A stretch of DNA of 64,000 nucleotides from Charina bottae (Eukaryota > Chordata > Lepidosauria > Squamata > Charinaidae): assembly GCA_023362775.1 (NCBI GenBank), contig JALMGJ010000006.1:13433501-13497500 (forward strand), given 5' to 3'. The notes under the pieces were generated by a model. That model was not told where the DNA came from. It saw nothing but the letters and a program-made list of their open reading frames with translations, and ran no database searches. The translations under genes were made by a program, and so were the position numbers. Below, one piece after another: positions 36,001 to 50,100 of the stretch. Positions within the stretch are counted from its first letter, which is position 1, and each line of letters starts with the position of its first letter.

Positions 36001-38405
36001 ACACTAAGACAATGGCTGGTTCCCACAACACAATGAATCACAACGTATCTAATTTCATTTAAGCCTAGTTTAGTATGTGTACAAACCAAGCCAGAGGGCT
36101 TTACTGGTAATACACAGGGAAGTATTTTCACTTTTAATTGCTCTGACAAATCAGGTAATGTTGTTGGCTTTTCCCCCCTTCACAAATAGATACATAATTT
36201 GGAGAAAGTTTTCTCTGAATAGGTATTCTGAAATGCCCAGCCCTGAACTGCTCAAGTCCTGCATTATTTTTCAAGGTAGAAATTATATTCTCTGCTGCCT
36301 GCTTCCACATCCTTTAAATACTTGTTAAGTACTGTAATGGTCTGTGGAAATATCCTTGAGAGACAGGAGAAGGAAGAGCGGCAGCCAGGGCAATGGTCAG
36401 ATAAGAGACATCTCAGCCTTCAGAAGGAATGGGGGCATGGGAAGCATCTCAGAAGGGGCCCTCCCTAGTTTTCTGGAAAGCAAAGGCAGGGGAGTGGAGA
36501 CGGGCTTTCAGACTTCCAAGATTCTTACCTTACAAAAAGGGTAATGTTAGTACTCATGGTATTGGTTTCTTGTCTGGACTACCTTGAAAGGCTGACAAGT
36601 ACTGAGCTCCAAGTGTTCAAATCATAAGGTCCTCAGCACATTAGCAGGATTTTGCTAGATCATCCAGGTTGTAAGGAACAGATCCAAGTCAGATTCTATG
36701 ACACTTGTTTCACAGCCTAGAGCAGTGTTTCTCAACCTTGGCAGCTTGAAGATGTGTGGACTTCAACTCCCAGAATTCCCCAGCCAGCACGGCTGGCTGG
36801 GGAATTCTGGGAGTTGAAGTCCACACATCTTCAAGCTGCCAAGGTTGAGAAACATTGGCCTAGAATGATTGTGGTGTGGTGTTTGAGATTTCTTTGGGTT
36901 TTACCGTGGCCTGTACCTGTTTTTGCCTTTGCAGCTTCAGTATCTCCAGCTTGTTTTGTTGCTGGCTTAATGACCGCAGACTTTGGTTCTTCACTTGGTT
37001 TTGGTGTTGGTTCAGTCTTGGAAGGGCCTGCTTCAAAAGTAACAGTGGATTAAAAAAATTAAACATTTTTTACCATTTATACAAATTGTAAGAATTACAT
37101 TGACTTAAAACGAGTGGCTGAGTCGGGAAATAATAAAAATAATGGCTGATTTACCAGGAGGATGGAGATTGTTCTTTCAGACGGTTGAGATGCTTGCCTT
37201 TTTGTTTTTTAAGACAGCATATCAAATTTTATCATTATAAAATGACATACTTAAAGAGATATATTCTACATCCAAAATAAATCAAAACAAAGAAAAAGCT
37301 AATTCTGGAGAAGAGTTTTCCTTTCCAGATTTTTTTGAGCAAGATTAAAAATAGGAGAAAATCAAATAACACACTTACTCTGCTCTTTAGCCTGGGATGG
37401 TTCTGTGGTGGGTTTCTGAGTTGTGGATTGATCATCTGGTTTTTTGGGAGAAACTTTCTGATCACCTGGAGTATCTGTGGATGAGAAAATGCAAGTAATT
37501 TGAGTACAGAACAGTTGCAAGCTTATTAACTTTTACAAAACAGACAGAGATCTGGGGTATTCATAAATAGTTTTAGAACAGACATTCAGTTAGACCATGA
37601 GTGATATATTACATGCTTCTGAAAGCTGTTCAGATGTTTGAGATTTTGCTTCCTAACATTAACGCTTACGAGGCTTTACTGTTACAGAAAGAAATATTAA
37701 GGCATTTGTTTTGCGTCTTCAGCTAAAACAAAGCAAAAATGAACCAAATGGGAGTGAGAATGGTGTTCTATCTGCAGGATTTCTCTAAACAAGACAGACA
37801 GTGTACGAATGTCAAATTATCAAAACTCTGACATAGGCTATACATTACCTTCCTGTTTAGGCTGGGATGATCCTGGAATGGGCTTTGGGGCTGTGGGTTG
37901 ACCCATGTTTTCCTTATATACCAAATACAACACCAACTATATTTTGTCTGCATATGGTGATTATCATACAGGATAAAAGCCAGTTTGGTCTAGTGGTTAA
38001 GGTGCTGGGCTAGAAACCAGGAGTGTGTGAGTTCTAGTCCTGCCTTAGGCATGAAAGCCGGCTGGGTGACCTTGGGCCAGTCCCTGTCTCTCAGCTCTAG
38101 GAAGGAGCCAATGGCAAACCAGGAGACTGAGAGTTCTAGTCCCGCCTTAGGCATGAAAGCCGGCTGGGTGACCTTGGGCCAGTCATTCTCTCTCAGCCCT
38201 AGGAAGGAGCCAATGGCAAACCAGGAGACTGTGAGTTCCAGTCCCACCTTAGGCATGAAAGCCAGCTGGGTGACCTTGGGCCAGTCACTCTCTCTCAGCC
38301 CAACGCACCTCACAGGGTTGCTGTTGTGGGGAAAATAGGAGGAAGGAGTATTAGGTATGTTCGCCGCCTTGAGTTATTTATAAAGAAAAAATAATAAAGG
38401 CAGGA

Positions 38406-38450
<45 letters not shown>

Positions 38451-41400
38451 ATGGTATCATATTTTTTATATCTTTAAATATGTCCATGCAAAATCTGGCG
38501 AGGTTAGTATTGAGAGGATTGGTCCTTGATGGATATGAACTCTTGATGTGATCTGTCCCCTACAGGTTATACGTATGGTCTGTTTCTAATGCATAGCTTT
38601 CCAAACTGTGTGTCGCGACACTTTAGTGTGTCGCGACACACAGTTTAGTGCAGGGTTTTCCAAAGTGCCGCCGCTGGCGACACACCCGGCGGCGGCGGTG
38701 ACACACGCGCGCACGGCGACGGCGCGCGGGGGCGTGTGGCGGTGCACGGGGGCGTGCGGCGGCGCGCGTGCACGGTGGCAGCGTGGGGGGGCGTGCGGCG
38801 GCACGCGCATGGTGGCGTCGCGGGGGCGTGCGGCGGCACGCGCGCGCACGTTGGCGGCGTGGGAGGGGCATGCGGTGGCGCGGGGGCGTGTGGCGGCGCG
38901 CGCGTGCATGGCCGCCGCCGTGCACGCGCGCGCTGCTGCTTCCGGGTGGTGTGGCGACACACCACGCTGTGTGTGGCGACACACTTTTTTGTCGCGACAC
39001 ACAGTTTGGAAAGCTCTGGTTTAGTGTGTCGCGAGGCGGCAGCGGGGGCGTGCACGGCGGCGGTGTGTAAGGCGGTGGCGGCAGCAATGATGGCAGCGGC
39101 GCGCCATCAGCACTTCCGCGTTTTAGCGAGGTTGCCGCCGTCGCCTCACAGCCCCCCGCGCCGCTGCCGCTGCCACCATTGGTGTGTCACCAACGGCGGC
39201 AGTTTGGAAAGCACTGTTCTAATGGATGCAAGCCATTCTTAGATTTTAAATATCCTGCTGTCAACAGAATTCAAGCTCAGTTTTGCGTTTTAAAAATATT
39301 ATTTTGATGAACGTAGTGTGGAAAAATTGATCATCAGGAGGCAGGCATTACATAACTAATTTCATCCTATTGGAGACTCATCCAACATAGGTAGCCTCAT
39401 GTTATTCTGTGGGGTTATTCTATTGCCCTGTTTATAGTCATCTAAACTGCAAAGGTCCATGAGTTCAATTCCCGGAAGGCTTGAACCCCATAGAATAATA
39501 TCTAGTGAACTATATCTGATGAATCCCAAATAAGACAAAACTGATTATGTACTGGCCACCTCCTGGTAGTCAACGTAACTGAAAATGCCACATACTGTAG
39601 GATATACATTGTAGAAAAAGAGATAAATCCCCCTCCCCACAGACACACAAACACCAAGATGTCAAAGTCATGTACAACCCTGTACATGGGGACATAACAT
39701 AAAGCAACACCCATATCTCTCTGTTCTGAAAGCTTAAGGGAATATGGGCTGTATATACCCATTCTGCTCCAGCAAAGGAGATCGTTACCTTGTCGTGGTG
39801 CTGGAGCTTGAGCACCTCAATGAAACCATGAGCTAAACCGTGAAGGGACACCCAAGACGGGAAGGTCGTGGCAGAGAGGTCAGACTAAATACGATCCCTG
39901 GGGAAGGTAATGGCAACCCACCCCAGTATTCTTGCCATGAAAACTAAATGGATCAGTACAACCAAAGATATGTCGGTATACCATCGGAAGATGGGACTCC
40001 CAGGTCGGAAGATGGTCAAAATGCTACTGGGGAGGAACAGAGGATACGTTCAACTAGCCCCAGATGTGATGACGCAGCTAGCTCAAAGCCGAAAGGACGG
40101 CTAGCGGCCGACGGTGCTGGTGGTGAACGACGAATCCGATGTTCTAAAGATCAACACACCATAGGAACCTGGAATGTAAGATCTATGAGCCAGGGCAAAT
40201 TGGATGTGGTTATTGGTGAGATGTCAAGATTAAATATAGACATTTTAGGTGTCAGTGAACTGAAATGGACTGGGATGGGCCACTTCACATCAGATGACCA
40301 CCAGATCTACTACTGTGGACAAGAGGACCACAGAAGAAATGGAGTAGCCTTCATAATTAATAATAAAGTGGCTAAAGCAGTGCTTGGATACAATCCAAAA
40401 AATGATAGAATGATCTCAATTCGAATTCAGGGTAAGCCATTTAACATCACAGTGATCCAAATATATGCCCCAACCACAGATGCTGAAGAAGCAGAAGTAG
40501 ATCAGTTCTATGAGGATCTGCAGCACCTACTAGATAATACACCAAAAAGAGATGTTATTTTCATTACAGGAGACTGGAATGCTAAGGTGGGTAGTCAGAC
40601 GACACCTGGAATTACAGGCAAGCATGGTCTGGGAGAACAAAATGAAGCAGGACATAGGCTGATAGAATTTTGCCAAGACAACTCACTGTGCATAACAAAC
40701 ACTCTCTTCCAACAACCTAAAAGACGACTTTATACATGGACTTCACCAGATGGTCGACACCGAAATCAGATTGACTACATCCTTTGCAGCCAAAGGTGGC
40801 GGACATCTATACAGTCGGTAAAAACAAGACCTGGAGCTGACTGTAGTTCAGATCACGAACTTCTTATTGCAAAATTTAGAATCAGACTAAAGAGAATAGG
40901 GAAGACCCACAGATCAGTTAGATATGAGCTCACTAATATTCCTAAGGAATATGCAGTGGAGGTGAAGAATAGATTTAAGGGACTAGATTTAGTAGATAGG
41001 GTCTCAGAAGAACTATGGACAGAAGTTCGCAACATTGTTCAGGAGGCGGCAACAAAAAACGTCCCAAAGAAAAAGAAAACCAAGAAGGCAAGATGGCTGT
41101 CTGCTGAAACACTGGAAGTAGCCCAAGAAAGAAGGAAAGCAAAAGGCAACAGTGATAGGGGGAGATATGCCCAATTAAATGCAAAATTCCAGAGGTTAGC
41201 CAGAAGAGATAAGGAATTATTTTTAAACAAGCAATGTGCGGAAGTGGAAGAAGACAATAGAATAGGAAGGACAAGAGACCTCTTCCAGAAAATTAGAAAC
41301 ATCGGAGGTAAATTCCAGGCAAAAATGGGTATGATCAAAAAGAAAGATGGTAAGGACCTAACAGAAGCAGAAGAGATCAAGAAAAGGTGGCAAGAATATA

Positions 41401-44400
41401 CGGAAGATCTGTATAGGAAGGATAATAATATTGGAGATAGCTTTGACGGTGTGGTCAGTGAGTTAGAGCCAGACATCCTGAAGAGTGAGATTGAATGGGC
41501 CTTAAGAAGCATTGCTAATAACAAGGCAGCAGGAGACGATGGTATCCCAGCTGAACTGTTTAAAATCTTGCAAGATGATGCTGTCAAGGTGATGCATGCC
41601 ATATGCCAGCAAATTTGGAAAACACAAGAATGGCCATCAGATTGGAAAAAATCAACTTATATCCCCATACCAAAAAAGGGAAGCACTAAAGAATGTTCAA
41701 ACTATCGAACAGTGGCACTTATTTCACATGCCAGTAAGGTAATGCTCAAGATCTTGCAAGGTAGACTGCAGCAATTCATGGAGCGAGAATTGCCAGATGT
41801 ACAAGCTGGGTTTAGAAAAGGCAGAGGAACTAGAGACCAAATTGCCAATATCCGCTGGATAATGGAGAAAGCCAGGGAATTTCAGAAAAACATCTATTTC
41901 TGTTTTATTGACTATTCTAAAGCCTTTGACTGTGTGGATCATAACAAATTGTGGCAAGTTCTTGGTGGTATGGGGATACCAAGTCATCTTGTCTGCCTCC
42001 TGAGGAATCTGTATAACGACCAAGTAGCAACGGTAAGAACAGAGCACGGAACAACGGACTGGTTTAAGATTGGGAAAGGAGTACGGCAGGGTTGTATACT
42101 CTCACCCTACCTATTCAACCTGTACACAGAACACATCATGCGACATGCTGGGCTTGAGGAATCCAAGGCTGGAGTTAAAATCGCTGGAAGAAACATTAAC
42201 AATCTCAGATATGCAGATGATACCACTTTGATGGCTGAAAGCGAGGAGGAGTTGAGGAGCCTTATGACGAAGGTGAAAGAAAGTGCAAAAGCTGGGTTGC
42301 AGTTAAACCTCAAAAAAACCAAGATTATGGCAACCAGCTTGATTGATGACTGGCAAATAGAGGGAGAAAAAGTGGAGGCAGTGACAGACTTTGTATTTCT
42401 AGGCGCAAAGATTACTGCAGATGCTGACTGCAGCCAGGAAATCAGAAGACGTCTACTTCTTGGGAGGAGAGCAATGGCAAATCTTGATAAAATAGTTAAG
42501 AGCAGAGACATCACACTGACAACAAAGGTCCGCATAGTTAAAGCAATGGTATTTCCTGTAGTAACCTATGGCTGCGAGAGCTGGACCATAAGGAAGGCTG
42601 AGCGAAGGAAGATAGATGCTTTTGAACTGTGGTGTTGGAGGAAAATTCTGAGAGTGCCTTGGACTGCAAGAAGATCAAACCAGTCCATACTCCAGGAAAT
42701 CAAGCCAGACTGCTCACTTGAGGGAATGATATTAAAGGCAAAACTGAAGTACTTTGGCCACATCATGAGAAGACAGGATACCCTGGAGAAGAAGCTGATG
42801 CTAGGAAAAGTGGAAGGCAAAAGGAAGAGGGGCCGACCAAGGGCAAGATGGATGGATGGTATTCTGGAGGCGACGGACTCAACCATTGGGGAGCTGGGGA
42901 TGGTGACGGCCGACAGAAAGCTCTGGCGTGGGCTGGTCCATGAAGTCACGAAGAGTCGGAAACGACTGAACGAATAAACAAAATACCCATTCTGATAGAT
43001 AATATATCATGGAAGACATTCTGCTCTCTTATTAAGCATCATGCTGTCAGGACCATTAGGACCATACCAATCCATGCATTCCACACTTGAAATCCAAGCT
43101 TTAAACTCCGTTGAAAAGGTGTAGAAAAAGTAATTTTGAAAGATTCTTTGTCAGGAAGTTCAAGATAATTGTAAATATATTCCTAGTTTTTTTCATAATT
43201 GCACATATTAGCTTTCATTTGTGTGATAAGATTCATCTCTTTTTTTCACCAGCAGTTGTCTAACTATGACATAGTTATCATAAGGTTTAGCAAAGCCTTA
43301 GGAAAGTCAGAACATGCATTATCAAGAAGGGCATTGTCTATTTCTTGAGCTTACTCACTGCTTGAAGTGTATGATCGTTCCAAAAGGTTTAATTGCTCTA
43401 AGAAGTACTAGGAAAGTAGCTTCAGATCTTCAAATAATTCTTTCCAATAGCTCAGGAAATATAGAAGAGAACCTTTGCTTCTTCATATAGTTTAGAAAGT
43501 CAGTATAGCCTTGCCTACCACTGGATCTAATCTGGCATTTTTTCCCCTATGGATTTCTCCTTTAAACATCGTTATGAAATGTTGCTAAACTGGAAATACA
43601 TCTCCTAATGTAGACAGTTAAACAGAAAGGATGTTCACTATTACGGTAGTTCCTGCTTGAGACATCTTCCCCAACATTGTCTAGGTCAGAGCTTTCAAAA
43701 CTGTGTGTCGCGACACAAAAGTGTGTCGCCACACACAGTCTGGTGTGTCGCCACACAACCCGGAAGCTCTGATCATTATCAGCACTTCCGGGTTTTCCCA
43801 CGGCGACACACCAACTGCAGAGCGCAAAACCGGAAAGCGCAGTAGCGCTTCCGGGTTTTTGCGCACTGCCGCACTTCCGGGTTTTCCCGCGGCGACACAC
43901 CGACGCCGGTTGGTGTGTCGCCACGGGAAAAACTTTGGAAAGCCCTGGTCTAGGTCATTGAACAATCACTAAATTATTTTTCAGATAGAAATAACGACTC
44001 ATTAGTTCCTCAGCTTTTGAAGCATGTGTCAGTTTAGGGGCCCCAAGTATCCCATGCTCTTCAACACATTGGGTGAACATTGTTAAGAGATCATCCTATT
44101 TATAAGCAGTAGGAGAAGGGTTAGCATTTAATTTCTATTTTTAAATGAGGTGGCTTCCTTTGTGTCACAGCTGTGACATAATTATTTGTGGGCAGCAGAG
44201 TGTTCAGTTGATAATTGTTGAGTTTCCTTTTAGGTTTATCAGAGCCTTCAGGTTTCTTAGTCTTTGCACCCTGGGCGTCCACAGATTCTTGTGCTGTTGG
44301 TTTAGTATCCTTATCCTGTAGGTCTCTTCTCTCTCTTAGTCATGGAAGAGCCAGCCTCAGAAGTAATACTAGGACTTTTTTGTCTTTTCATAAATAAACA

Positions 44401-47077
44401 AACAAATAAATATTAAACACATAGTAACAGCTACTCAACCCAAAAAGAGGGAGTTATTTGGAATTTTACCAGGAGTCTTGGGACTGTCTGGCTTTGCAGT
44501 TCCTCGATCCGTCTGAGCATCTTTCTTTCCAGAGACCTTGCCAGCTTTTCCTATTATGAAGAAAGATATTGAAAAATGTGCATTGCAGTATATAACACAT
44601 ACGGTTTCCTGATCTGAACCTGTGACCCCCCCACTGCCAATGCATCAAAATTAAAAAAAGTGTGGGCACTCCTGATTAAAAGTTTCCTTTTCTGGTGAAG
44701 GGTGTTCACATTCTAGCCATAGCAAACAGAATAGCCATAAAAATCACCCACTAAATTCAAAGAATTCCTTCAAACATGACAAAGGCATAAGTAGGTCCCG
44801 ATTTTCTCAACAAAAAAGGACAGGCTGAACAAGCCCTCTTTTCTGCCTAGAGTAATAATATTATGGAGCCTTAATTGCAGGAAATGGTGGGTGTTCCTTT
44901 TAGACAAAAATATCCCTCAGTTTCCTTAATAGCACTGATGCATATCTGCCTTTAAATGCATTTTAGCCTTCCTCCTGCAGTTTAATGTGATATTTTGCTA
45001 CCATTTGGACAGTTTTCCTGTTAAAGAACAGGTGGGCACCCCATAGCCCCCAAACCTCCACGTGAAGACCTCCTCAGCATCCAAAAAATTATGCTGCTGA
45101 AATGGGTCGGCAAAATAGACAATTTTGTTGAAATGATCTTTTTAAAAATAATATAATTCAGAGTGGGAATTATAGCAGGAGGCCAATTTCAGCTCATTTC
45201 GTGGATATTTTGGACAGGGAGAAAGGGTGAACATGGGAGTGGGAAGTCTATGAGAACCACGCTGACTCCATTTCGTTCTTCAATCCTGCAAAACTCTGTT
45301 AAAAAGTGGTTAAAGTAGGAATGGGAATGGTTATCATTCCAGAAGTCACTCACTCCTAAATCCCGCAAATGTTGCCCAGCCTGCCTTATGGCTTTGAGAC
45401 ATTTCCCTCAGATGCCAGGCATCACTGCTTAAATCTCCCATAGATAGAAATAATTTCCTGGGTGCTTTCTACATTTTTAAGCACCTCTAGAGGGATGAGA
45501 CCCCAATACCCTCACCAGAAGTTCCTCAACTTATTGGCTAGGATGTCAGCCAAAATCTAAGCAAAAGCAGAAGAGTTAGTGAGTTAATAAATGAGTTAGT
45601 TAATGATCCCACTTGTGTCGTTAAGGGTAGCTAGAGGGTCCCTGAAGAGCAACTTGAGTTTTATCTTGGATTTACCAGGGGTTTCTGGTTTCTTGTCCTT
45701 TGCGGATTGGGCTTCCTCTGCTTGCTTTGCTGCTGGTGCAATCCCTGAAGCTTGTGGGTCCGTTGTCGGTGTTGGCGCTGGTTCAGTGGTTACAGGGGCC
45801 ACCACAGGAGGAATGGTGGGACCTGTTGGGGTTTTTTAAAAAAAAACATATAGGCATTAAAAACACGAAGAAAAACAACAACCCACAAAGAAAAAAGAAG
45901 GAAAGATGTTATCTCCAATTAAGAGATAAGGGGTGATTTACCAGGAGCCTGAGGACTGATGGTTGTTGCCGGTGGTTGAGGTTGAGGGACTTTTGCGTCA
46001 CTCACAGTATCTGTAGACAAGAAATTGCAAGTTGTTTGAGCATGCAAATCTTACAAATAATTTACGTTACAAACCACAAACAATCAAACAATGGCCCAAA
46101 TTATTCAGAACACAGTATGTAAGGGGTGGTCTCCATCACCCCATGTGCAGGCATACCAAGCACCACAAAGTTATGCTGCTGAAATGTGTTGGCAAAATAG
46201 ACAATTGTGTTGATACAATTTTTTAAAATATGTAATTCAGAGTAGGAATGGTATAGGGAAGCCAACTTCAGCCTATTTAATGGTATATTTTGGACAGAGA
46301 CAGGGGGTTACCAGCAAGTAGGAGCCCTCTGGAAAGAGCTTGTCTCCATTTCATTCTTAAATCCCACAAAACTCTCTTAAAGGCCCCAAATCAGCCTCAA
46401 AGTGGTGTTTTGGGACCATGTGGTGTGAAGGTTGGGAATGAAAGTACATATGGGAATGGTTTTCATCCCAGAAGTCACCTACTTCTATTTTCACTCTTAA
46501 ATTCTTCCACAAAACAAGTGAAAATGTTCATTCCAACCTGTTCTTGTGGCATCATCACATCATCAGAGTCCTTACTGAGACCCTCCAGAAGGTTGACAGG
46601 CTGAACTGAGACCTGCAATCCAGCAGATGTTTCCCATCCTATGTTATGCATATGACATGCTCCCATGAAATGCCAACCATCACTGCTTAGGTTCCCCCAG
46701 ACATTATTTTTTCAATGATAGAAATAATTTACTGTGTGCCTTCTACATCTTTAGGGATGTAGAGGGATGAGACCAAAATACCCTCAACAGAAGTTCCTCA
46801 ACACATCCACTGGGATGTCAGCCAACATCTAAGCAAAAGCAGAAGACTCAGTGAATGTTGAGGCACTTGTGTCATTAAGCGTAGCTAGAGTGCCCATGAA
46901 GAGCAACTTGAGTTTTGCCTTGGATTTACCAGGGGTTCCTGGTTTCTTGTCCTTTGCAGCTTGGGCATCCTCTGCTTGCTTTGCTGCTGGTGCAATCCCT
47001 GAAGCTTGTGGTTTTGTTGTCGGTTTTGGTGGTTCAGCTGTTAAAGGGGCCGCCACAGGAGGAATGGTGGGACCTGC

Positions 47078-47115
<38 letters not shown>

Positions 47116-50100
47116 GTTTAAAAACACAAAGAAAAATAACAACCCACAAAGAAAAAAAGGAAAGATGTTATCTCCAATTAAGTGATAAGGGGTGATTTAC
47201 CAGGAGCCTGGGGACTGACGGTTGTTGCCGTTGGTTGAGCTGTTTGAGGTTTTTGTTTCCAAGGGAATTTGCCAGAAGAAATAATACAAGAAAAAAACAT
47301 TAGGAGTTGTATATTGAAACTTGAAAAGAAAGGAAAAGGAAGCAAAAATAAGGATACTCAGACAGTATTCTGCCTTTCAAGATTTCTGTAGTTAGACTGA
47401 AAATCCAGACCATTTGGAATGTCAAAGCCCCCATCCCACCTTGTGCTTTAACTTCCTGTTGAGGCTGAGATGGTTCTGGAGTGGACTTCTTGTCTGGTGG
47501 CTGGTCACTGACAGGTTTGGGAGGGACGTTTGCGTCACGCACAGTATCTGTAGACGAGAAATTGCAAGTTGTTTGAGCATGCAGATATTACAAACAAACC
47601 ACAAACAATCAAACAATGGCCCAAATTATTCATAAAACAATATGTATGATAAATTATATACGGAATATTGGTGGACAGCAAAAGAGATTCAAAGACACTC
47701 TCAAAGCTAATTTAAAAAAATGTAATATCAGCATTGAGAACTGGGAAGCCCTAACTCATGAGCGTTTCAATTGGAGGTCAGCCTTTATTAATGGCGCTAT
47801 GGACTTTGAAGAAGCACGAGTACAGGGCGAAAGGGAGAAAAGAGCTAAAAGGAAGGCACGTCAGGCAAACCCTCATCATGACCGTCTCCCACCCGGAAAC
47901 CTATGCCCTCATTGTGGGAGGTTGTGCGGATCCAGAATTGGCCTTTATAGCCACTTACGGATCCACTGTAAAAAGTTTACCCTTGGAAGACAATCTTACT
48001 CAGCTACGAGTGATCGCCAATGAATGAATGATATAGTCCCCATCACCCCATGTGTACTCCTACACAGCACCACAAAATTATCCTGCTGAAATGTGTTGCA
48101 AAATAGACAATTGTGTTGATATGATTTTTTAAAACATGTAATTCATAGTAGAATGGTAGAGAGAAGCCACCCTCAGCCCATTGAATGGTATATTTTGGAC
48201 AGAGACAGAGGCTTACCAGCAAGTAGGAAGCCTCTGGAAATAGCTTGTCTCCATCTCATTCTTAAATCTCACAAAACTCTCTTAAAGGCCCCAAATCAGC
48301 CTCAAAGTGGTGTTTTGGGACCATGTGGTGTGAAGGTTGGGAATGAAAGTAGGAATGGGAATGGTTATCATTCCAGAAGTCACTCACTCCTATTTGCACC
48401 CTTAACCTCCTCCACAAAACAAATGGAAACCCAACCTCTTCTTGTGGCATCATCACAGCATCAGATGCTTTACTGAGACCCTCCAGAAGGTTGACAGGCT
48501 GAACTGAGCCCTGCAATCCAGCAGATGTTGCCCAGCCTGTCTTATGGGTACGACACGTTTCCCTGAGATGCCAGGCATCACTATATAACCCTGTAGATAG
48601 AAATAATTTCCTGTGGGCCTTCTATATCTTTTTAAGCACTTATAGAGGGAGAAGACCAAAATACCCTCACCAAAGGTTCCTCAACTTATTGGCTAAGGCA
48701 GAGCTTTCCAAACTGTGCGTCGGGACACGTTAGTGTGTCGGCTGCAGTGTCTGGGTGTGTCACGGCTGCAGCCCTGCCAGGATTCCACGCAGGTCCTAGT
48801 GCCTGCCTTGTGCCTGCTGTAAGAGTGTGTTGCAAAATGATGCCCTGCTGTAAGAGTGTGTCGCGAAATGATCCATGTCTAAAAAGTGTGTCACCAACAT
48901 GAAAAGTTTGGAAAGCTCTGGGCTAAGGTGTCAGCCAAAATCTAAGCAAAAGCAGAAGAGTTAGTGAGTTAATAAATGAGTTAGTTAATGATCCCACTTG
49001 TGTCGTTAAGGGTAGCTAGAGGGTCCCTGAAGAGCAACTTGAGTTTTATCTTCGATTTACCAGGGGTTTCTGGTTTCTTGTCCTTTGTAGCTGGGGCATC
49101 CGCTGCTTGCTTTGCTGCTGGTGAAATCCCTGTAGGTTGTGGATCCATTGTCAGTTTTGGCTCTGGTTCAGTCGTTAAAGGGGCTGTCACAGGAGGAATT
49201 GTGGGACCTGCTTTTTTTTCAAAAAAATATAGGCATTAGAAAGACAAAGAAAAAGAACAACCCACAAAAAAGAAAGAAGGAAAGATGTTAACTCCAATTA
49301 AGTGATAAGGGGTGATTTACCAGGAGCCGGGGGACTGCCGGTTGTTGCTGGTGGTTGAGCTGTTTGAGGATTTGTTTCCAGGGGAATTTGCCAGAAGAAA
49401 TAATACAAGAAAAAAAATATTAGGACTTGTATATTGAAACTTGAAAAGAAAGGAAAAGGAAGCAAAAATAAGGATACTGAGACGGTATTCTGCCTTTCAA
49501 GATTTCTGTAGTTAGACTGAAAATCCAGACCATTTGGAATGTCAAAGCCCCCATCCCACCTTGTGCTTTAACTTCCTGTTGAGGCTGAGATGGTTCTGGA
49601 GTGGACTTCTTGTCTGGCGGCTGATCACTGACAGGTTTGGGAGGGACATTTGCGTCACGCACAGTATCTGTAGACGAGAAATTGCAAGTTGTTTGAGCAT
49701 GCAAATCTTACAAACAATTTATATTATAAAGCAGGAATAATGAGACAATAGCCCAAAGTATTCATTTTTCAATATGTAATTCATGTGAAACTGGTTCCTC
49801 TTTTATTTTATATATCAAATGGGGAAATTATAACAGTAGACTTCCTCATTAACAAATACATTATGGAGGAAACTTTTTATTTCATCCATCCTGAAAAGAC
49901 CTTAGAGAGGTATAGAGGCTGCTGTAGCTCTTCTTTCATTTAGGAATCTATTTAGGAATAGATTTTATATTTTACATGTTAGAGTTTTTATTATACTTGT
50001 ATATTTATATTTTTATAATGTATCTTTTAAATTAATATTTAATACTTACTGTTTTAATTTGTTTGTAAGCCACCCAGAGTCATTTCGAGATGGCCGGTGA

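Larger units (their letters stand above)
28177..36916 (-). other. CAPZA3 last intron (8.7 kb)
   Basis: Bounded by rc gtacag at the exon ending 36917 and ttcttctgcag before 28176. It is filled with L2 pieces, fold-back elements, a gypsy fragment split by BovB, a coding L2 copy and a SINE. Confidence 0.65.

Noticed and set aside
38586..39242. Several long overlapping open frames of 100-168 codons on both strands
   Set aside because: They lie in a GC-rich hAT-like repeat array with few stop codons by composition. All frames on both strands are open, there are no domains, and the region is bounded by terminal repeats and 8-bp duplications.
45596..47149. Independent short genes starting at methionines in the A2 and B exon frames
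   Set aside because: Those methionines lie in introns. Coding similarity between copies stops at the GT/AG boundaries, so these are exons, not stand-alone genes.
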